Notes under the pieces: generated by a model
Seen by the model: only the letters and a program-made list of their open reading frames with translations
What the model was told of the DNA's origin: nothing
Database searches by the model: none
Shown here: one piece after another, positions 56,965 to 59,915 of the stretch
How positions within the stretch are numbered: position 1 is the stretch's first letter
Layout of the letters: the number at the start of each line of letters is the position of its first letter
Made by a program: the position numbers and the translations under genes
Source: Acidobacteriota bacterium
GTDB lineage: Bacteria; Acidobacteriota; Vicinamibacteria; Vicinamibacterales; UBA8438
Assembly: GCA_021296515.1 (NCBI GenBank)
Contig: JAGWAH010000001.1
Coordinates: 19,240 to 79,154 of the forward strand
Length of the DNA: 59,915 nt
Direction: 5' to 3'

Positions 56965-57636
56965 TCACCCTCGCGTCGATTCCGCATCGGACCAGTCCCC
57001 GAACTCGATTCCGATCGCACCGACGGCCTCGACCCGAGCGCCGCCGTGGTCGCGCCCGTAGAACGTGACGTAGGCCAGCGCGTTGATGACGACATCGCCG
57101 CCCCCCTCGCGGAGCGTTACGAGCGGCGGATCGAGCTTCGCGGACGCCCGTACGAGAACGATCTCCACGGTCTCGGCCGCGAGCGAGGCGGTCAGACCCA
57201 GCGCACCGTCCCAGGCGTGCGGCACGTCGATGCCCGGCGTGTCCAGCCCGTCGCTTCGCACGTAGCGCACCCTGTAGCGGTCCACGGTCGCGATGTGCGC
57301 ACCGCTGGGCGCGACCGGGCCGGTCGCCGTACCCGGGTCCTTCGGAACGAGCCGCAACGTCACCTGCACCGCGTCGGGGGCCACCGTCCCACCGGCAACG
57401 ACATCCGAACGGATGAACGTCCTGGTCGAGTGCCCCGCCATGGCGTCCGACGATGCCCCCAGCCGTTCGACCACCAGGGTGACGCTCGAACGCGAGGATG
57501 CCGGGCCTTCACCCGCGCACGCTACGGCCGCGGCGAGCCCGACGATCACCAGCGGCGCCGCGGTCCGGTCATTCGTCGTTCCCGGCCATGCCGTGGCCTT
57601 CGCACCGCTCTCCACCGATCGCCGCATGCCTTTCAT
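56965..57636 (-). CDS. Putative exported lipoprotein of the pilus gene run
   Basis: I do not recognise a named family. The 223-residue protein has a hydrophobic signal with a possible lipobox (AVACAG, near 40) and a strand-rich body that ends in FYGRDHGGARVEAVGAIGIEFGDW, in part. The start at 57636 has GGAGG six bases upstream; ATGs at 57627 and 57654 are alternatives. It sits between pilQ and the PKD lipoprotein gene with gaps of 21 and 7 bases, which suggests a shared transcript. Its content of threonine, valine and alanine is like other secreted proteins of the region. Confidence 0.65.
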   Translation of the reverse strand: MKGMRRSVESGAKATAWPGTTNDRTAAPLVIVGLAAAVACAGEGPASSRSSVTLVVERLGASSDAMAGHSTRTFIRSDVVAGGTVAPDAVQVTLRLVPKDPGTATGPVAPSGAHIATVDRYRVRYVRSDGLDTPGIDVPHAWDGALGLTASLAAETVEIVLVRASAKLDPPLVTLREGGGDVVINALAYVTFYGRDHGGARVEAVGAIGIEFGDWSDAESTRG

Positions 57637-57657
57637 CTCTCCCCTCCGAGCCACGCC

Positions 57658-59085
57658 TCAACGCACGATGCGAGGCGTCAAGAAAATCAGCAGTTCGTCG
57701 CTTCGACGCCGCTCCGCCCGGCTTCTGAAGAACCATCCGAGTATGGGTATGCGGTGGATACCGGGCACCCGGCGGGCCGACCGTGTGCGGGCGCTTTCGT
57801 ATATTCCGCCGATCACCGTCGTGGCGCCGTCCCGCACCTGCACGGTGGTGCTGGCGCTCTGCGTCACGATCGGCGGTACGCCATTCACTTGCCGGGCGAA
57901 GTCGGCGAAGTCGTTGCCGATCTCGATCCGCATGATGACCGTGTCGGCGGTGGTGATCTGCGGGGTCACCGCCAGATGCAGAGCCGCGTCCCGAAACGTC
58001 ACCGTCACGGTGTTGTTGGCGACGGTCTGGATCGGGATCTGATCGCCCTGAGTGATGGTGGCCTGGACGTTGTTTTGGGTCGTGATTCTCGGATTCGACA
58101 GGATTCTCACCTGCCCGTCGCTCTCCGCGGCGGAGAGCACGACGTCGAGGTTGAGCGACCCGTCGATCGCGCCGAGAGCCAACCCCAGGGCGGTGCTCGC
58201 CGAAGGAGCTCCGAGGTCGACCGCGGTACCGCTGTTCTCGTTCTCCAGGGCGCGCGGGTCGGCCCCGTCCGCGGGTCCCTGCGCCCCCCCGGCGCGACCG
58301 GTGATTCCGCCGCGGTTCGGAAACGACAGCGACGTCGTGTTGCCGATCTCGGGAGCGACCCGCGCCGCGATGCCCCACCGCACACCGAGCTCGCGGAGAT
58401 AGTCCTGACTCGCCTGCACGATACGGGCCTGGATCTCGACCTGCGGTTGCGGGCGATCGAGGGCGTCGACCAGCTTCTGCGCCCGGCCGATGCGGTCCGG
58501 CAAGTCGACGATGATGAGCGTGTTCGTCCGGCCGTCCATCTGCACCTGGCCGCGCGGTGACAGGACCGTGCGGGTGACGAGATCGGCGAGGTCGACGGCC
58601 CGGGCGTATCCCAGCCTGCGGGTGATGACCACCAGATCCCCGGCCAGCGCCTGCTGCTCGGCGCGGGCACGCCTCTCCTCCTCCTCGGCGGCCAGCGTGG
58701 CCATGGGGGCGATGCGCACCACGGTGCCGTCAACCACGTATCCCAACCGGTTGGCTCGAAGGATGACGTCGAACGCCTGATCCCACGGCACGTCGACCAG
58801 CGCAACGTCGACCGTCCCCGCCACCTGCGGATCGATCACGAGATTCAGCTCGCTGATCTCGACGAAGGTTCGCAGCACGGAACGCAGGTCCGCGTTCTGG
58901 AACTCCATCGAGACCGGATCGCCGGAGTACTCACGGGAGCTCTCGAACACCCCCTGTACTTCCCGCTGCGCCCTGAGCACGCCTCCCGGCAGCGAGCCGT
59001 TGCCGTCCGCGTCCGGGATGCGGCCCGCTGCCGTCGCCAGCAACAGCAACGCGAGCCCACGCCGAAGAGCGCCGGACCTGTTCAT
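57658..59085 (-). CDS. pilQ: PilQ-type secretin, short form
   Basis: This is the outer-membrane channel for type IV pili. The 475-residue protein has a signal peptide, an STN/N0 domain (about 55-128, FQNADLRSVLRTFVEISELN, in part), a secretin N1 domain (about 150-215, RTNTLIIVDLPDRI) and the C-terminal secretin domain. The latter is marked by ILSNPRITTQNNVQATI, VTPQIT and DELLIFLTPRIVR. It lacks the N-terminal AMIN domains of typical PilQ, which are often over 700 residues. The start overlaps the pilP stop codon by four bases. A loop rich in glycine and asparagine (about 255-300) may face the channel. Confidence 0.92.
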   Translation of the reverse strand: MNRSGALRRGLALLLLATAAGRIPDADGNGSLPGGVLRAQREVQGVFESSREYSGDPVSMEFQNADLRSVLRTFVEISELNLVIDPQVAGTVDVALVDVPWDQAFDVILRANRLGYVVDGTVVRIAPMATLAAEEEERRARAEQQALAGDLVVITRRLGYARAVDLADLVTRTVLSPRGQVQMDGRTNTLIIVDLPDRIGRAQKLVDALDRPQPQVEIQARIVQASQDYLRELGVRWGIAARVAPEIGNTTSLSFPNRGGITGRAGGAQGPADGADPRALENENSGTAVDLGAPSASTALGLALGAIDGSLNLDVVLSAAESDGQVRILSNPRITTQNNVQATITQGDQIPIQTVANNTVTVTFRDAALHLAVTPQITTADTVIMRIEIGNDFADFARQVNGVPPIVTQSASTTVQVRDGATTVIGGIYESARTRSARRVPGIHRIPILGWFFRSRAERRRSDELLIFLTPRIVR

Positions 59086-59516
59086 CGCTCCCCTCTCGAC
59101 GGCCGCAGCGTCAGTCGTACGGCGCGTGCCGCGCCGCGCGGCCCGTCCACGACGATCACGACGCCGCCGGACGTCACCGACTGCACGTAGCCGTCGAAGA
59201 GCTCCTCCCCCCCTCGCACCACATGACTTCTCCCGTGATCGGTCTCCAGCATCGCGAGATGCTTCTCGCCGAGCCGGACGAGGCCGCGGAGGGTCATGTC
59301 GTCGACGGCGATCCCGGCGAGGCCGGGCGGCCGCGCCCCGACGAACGGGTCCGGACGGCCGCGCGGGGAGGGCACGAGAAAGGGATCGCGACGTCCGCCG
59401 GAATCGTAGGAAAGCGCGGGGTTCGAAAGGTCCGCATCCTCACCCGGGGACTCGGACACCGTGTCCGGACGGCCGTCGCGACCCTGGGTGGCCGAAGCGG
59501 GCTCCTGCCCGGCCAC
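59082..59516 (-). CDS. pilP: PilP-type pilus assembly protein (start uncertain)
   Basis: PilP is a periplasmic partner linking the PilMNO platform to PilQ. The conserved body is present: DPFLVPSPRGRPDPF, then GIAVDDMTLRGLVRLGEKHLAM, in part, and GEELFDGYVQSVTSGGVVIV, in part. The problem is the start. The in-frame signal-like sequence NALLLAGFVAGQEPASA has no ATG or GTG before it until far upstream. The GTG at 59516 is the first good codon and removes most of the signal. An ATG with GGGAGG nine bases ahead (near 59545) lies in the other frame, so a one-base indel could be present. The stop overlaps pilQ. Confidence 0.75.
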   Translation of the reverse strand: MAGQEPASATQGRDGRPDTVSESPGEDADLSNPALSYDSGGRRDPFLVPSPRGRPDPFVGARPPGLAGIAVDDMTLRGLVRLGEKHLAMLETDHGRSHVVRGGEELFDGYVQSVTSGGVVIVVDGPRGAARAVRLTLRPSRGER

Positions 59517-59915
59517 GAACCCCGCGAGCAGCAGCGCATTCGGCGCAACCTCCCTTCCCCGCGCACCGCGTCCTCGCCGTCCACGGGCTCCCGCAACACG
59601 TAGGTCGTGGCGATGCACGTCGCCGCGATCGTCGCGTTCGGCTTCCCGGCAGGGAGAGCGCGAATCGACAGGTGATCGATGGTGACGATCCTCGGGAGCC
59701 CACTCACCGCATCCAGGAACGAGGCGAGCTCGTGGAAACCTCCCGTCACCTCCAGTCGGACCGGCCATTCTTCGTAACCCTCCCTGACGCGCGTCTCGTC
59801 GAGCGCGAAGGACTGCATGGTCAGTTGGGACCGCACCGCGACTTCCTGCAGACTCCTCAACACCGCGGACGCGTCCTGCGCCTCCGGCAGGCCGCGGCGC
59901 AGGATCGCGAGGCGG
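59294..59915 (-). CDS. pilO: PilO-type pilus assembly protein, C-terminal part (N-terminus outside the window)
   Basis: The inner-membrane platform protein PilO is visible from its middle on. The segments RLAILRRGLPEA, SFALDETRV, YEEWPVRLEVTGGFHELASFLDAVSGLPRIV, in part, and LSIRAL match its ferredoxin-like domain. Family similarity ends near TTYVLREP at about 59587. The frame stays open for another 290 bases, reading across pilP out of frame to 59294, with no sensible protein. Either the true C-terminus is misread because of a small indel, or PilO carries a long overlapping tail. The N-terminal membrane helix is beyond the window edge. Confidence 0.8.
   Translation of the reverse strand, partial: RLAILRRGLPEAQDASAVLRSLQEVAVRSQLTMQSFALDETRVREGYEEWPVRLEVTGGFHELASFLDAVSGLPRIVTIDHLSIRALPAGKPNATIAATCIATTYVLREPVDGEDAVRGEGRLRRMRCCSRGSWPGRSPLRPPRVATAVRTRCPSPRVRMRTFRTPRFPTIPADVAIPFSCPPRAAVRTRSSGRGRPASPGSPSTT

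Overview
The window is very GC-rich chromosomal DNA with dense genes, frequent 4-base start/stop overlaps and many GTG or TTG starts. Kdo synthesis genes, LapB, lipoproteins and a PilQ secretin point to a diderm. An icd-mdh-sucC-sucD-korA-korB-ndk TCA block, a split cytochrome b with a multiheme cytochrome c in place of cytochrome c1, and an M2-family protein fit an acidobacterium (Vicinamibacteria-like). That is inference from gene content, not from a marker gene. Two sodium-coupled amino-acid transporters suggest a saline habitat.

Layout. 1-3616 (minus): gcvH (cut by the window edge), gcvT, a receiver-less sigma-54-type AAA+ regulator, a GspH/FimT pseudopilin and a ComEA-like helix-hairpin-helix protein. 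4098-11596: purA, a zinc-site-less peptidase M2 homologue, then on the minus strand a cupin coupled to a lactate permease, then on the plus strand a Rieske ferredoxin, a YdjM-type membrane protein and an archaeal-type ATPase. 11555-16044: RNase III with an extra N-terminal domain overlapping an RsbU-type phosphatase, a DUF368 (PopT-like) protein and cutA. 16187-18229: initiator tRNA, glnB-amt and a strong terminator.

18238-26504 holds a tartrate dehydrogenase-like enzyme with a class III CoA-transferase, a divergent enoyl-CoA hydratase, an M28-like protein with changed metal ligands, a PGI of the transaldolase-fusion type, and pncB/pncA diverging from a 22-bp gap. 26568-33166 is a five-gene operon for an alternative cytochrome bc complex with its own promoter. 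33250-41157 is the TCA block, running icd to ndk on the minus strand; 2-oxoglutarate is handled by a ferredoxin-type KorAB.

41444-49967 contains serA and an LPS/Kdo run, kdsB-pyrG-kdsA-kdsD-lapB-coaE, with a perfect 70-bp tandem duplication at the end of lapB. 50012-53864 holds folD and two sodium symporters. 53840-59915 (minus) is a type IV pilus run, pilO-pilP-pilQ, followed by two lipoproteins, a proline peptidase and thiE.

The most notable items are the M2 pseudo-peptidase, a dispersed hairpin-bearing intergenic repeat (three copies), the octaheme bc complex with a long coiled coil, the regulator lacking a GAFTGA loop, and the DUF2007-RNase III fusion. No insertion sequence, prophage or CRISPR array was seen.
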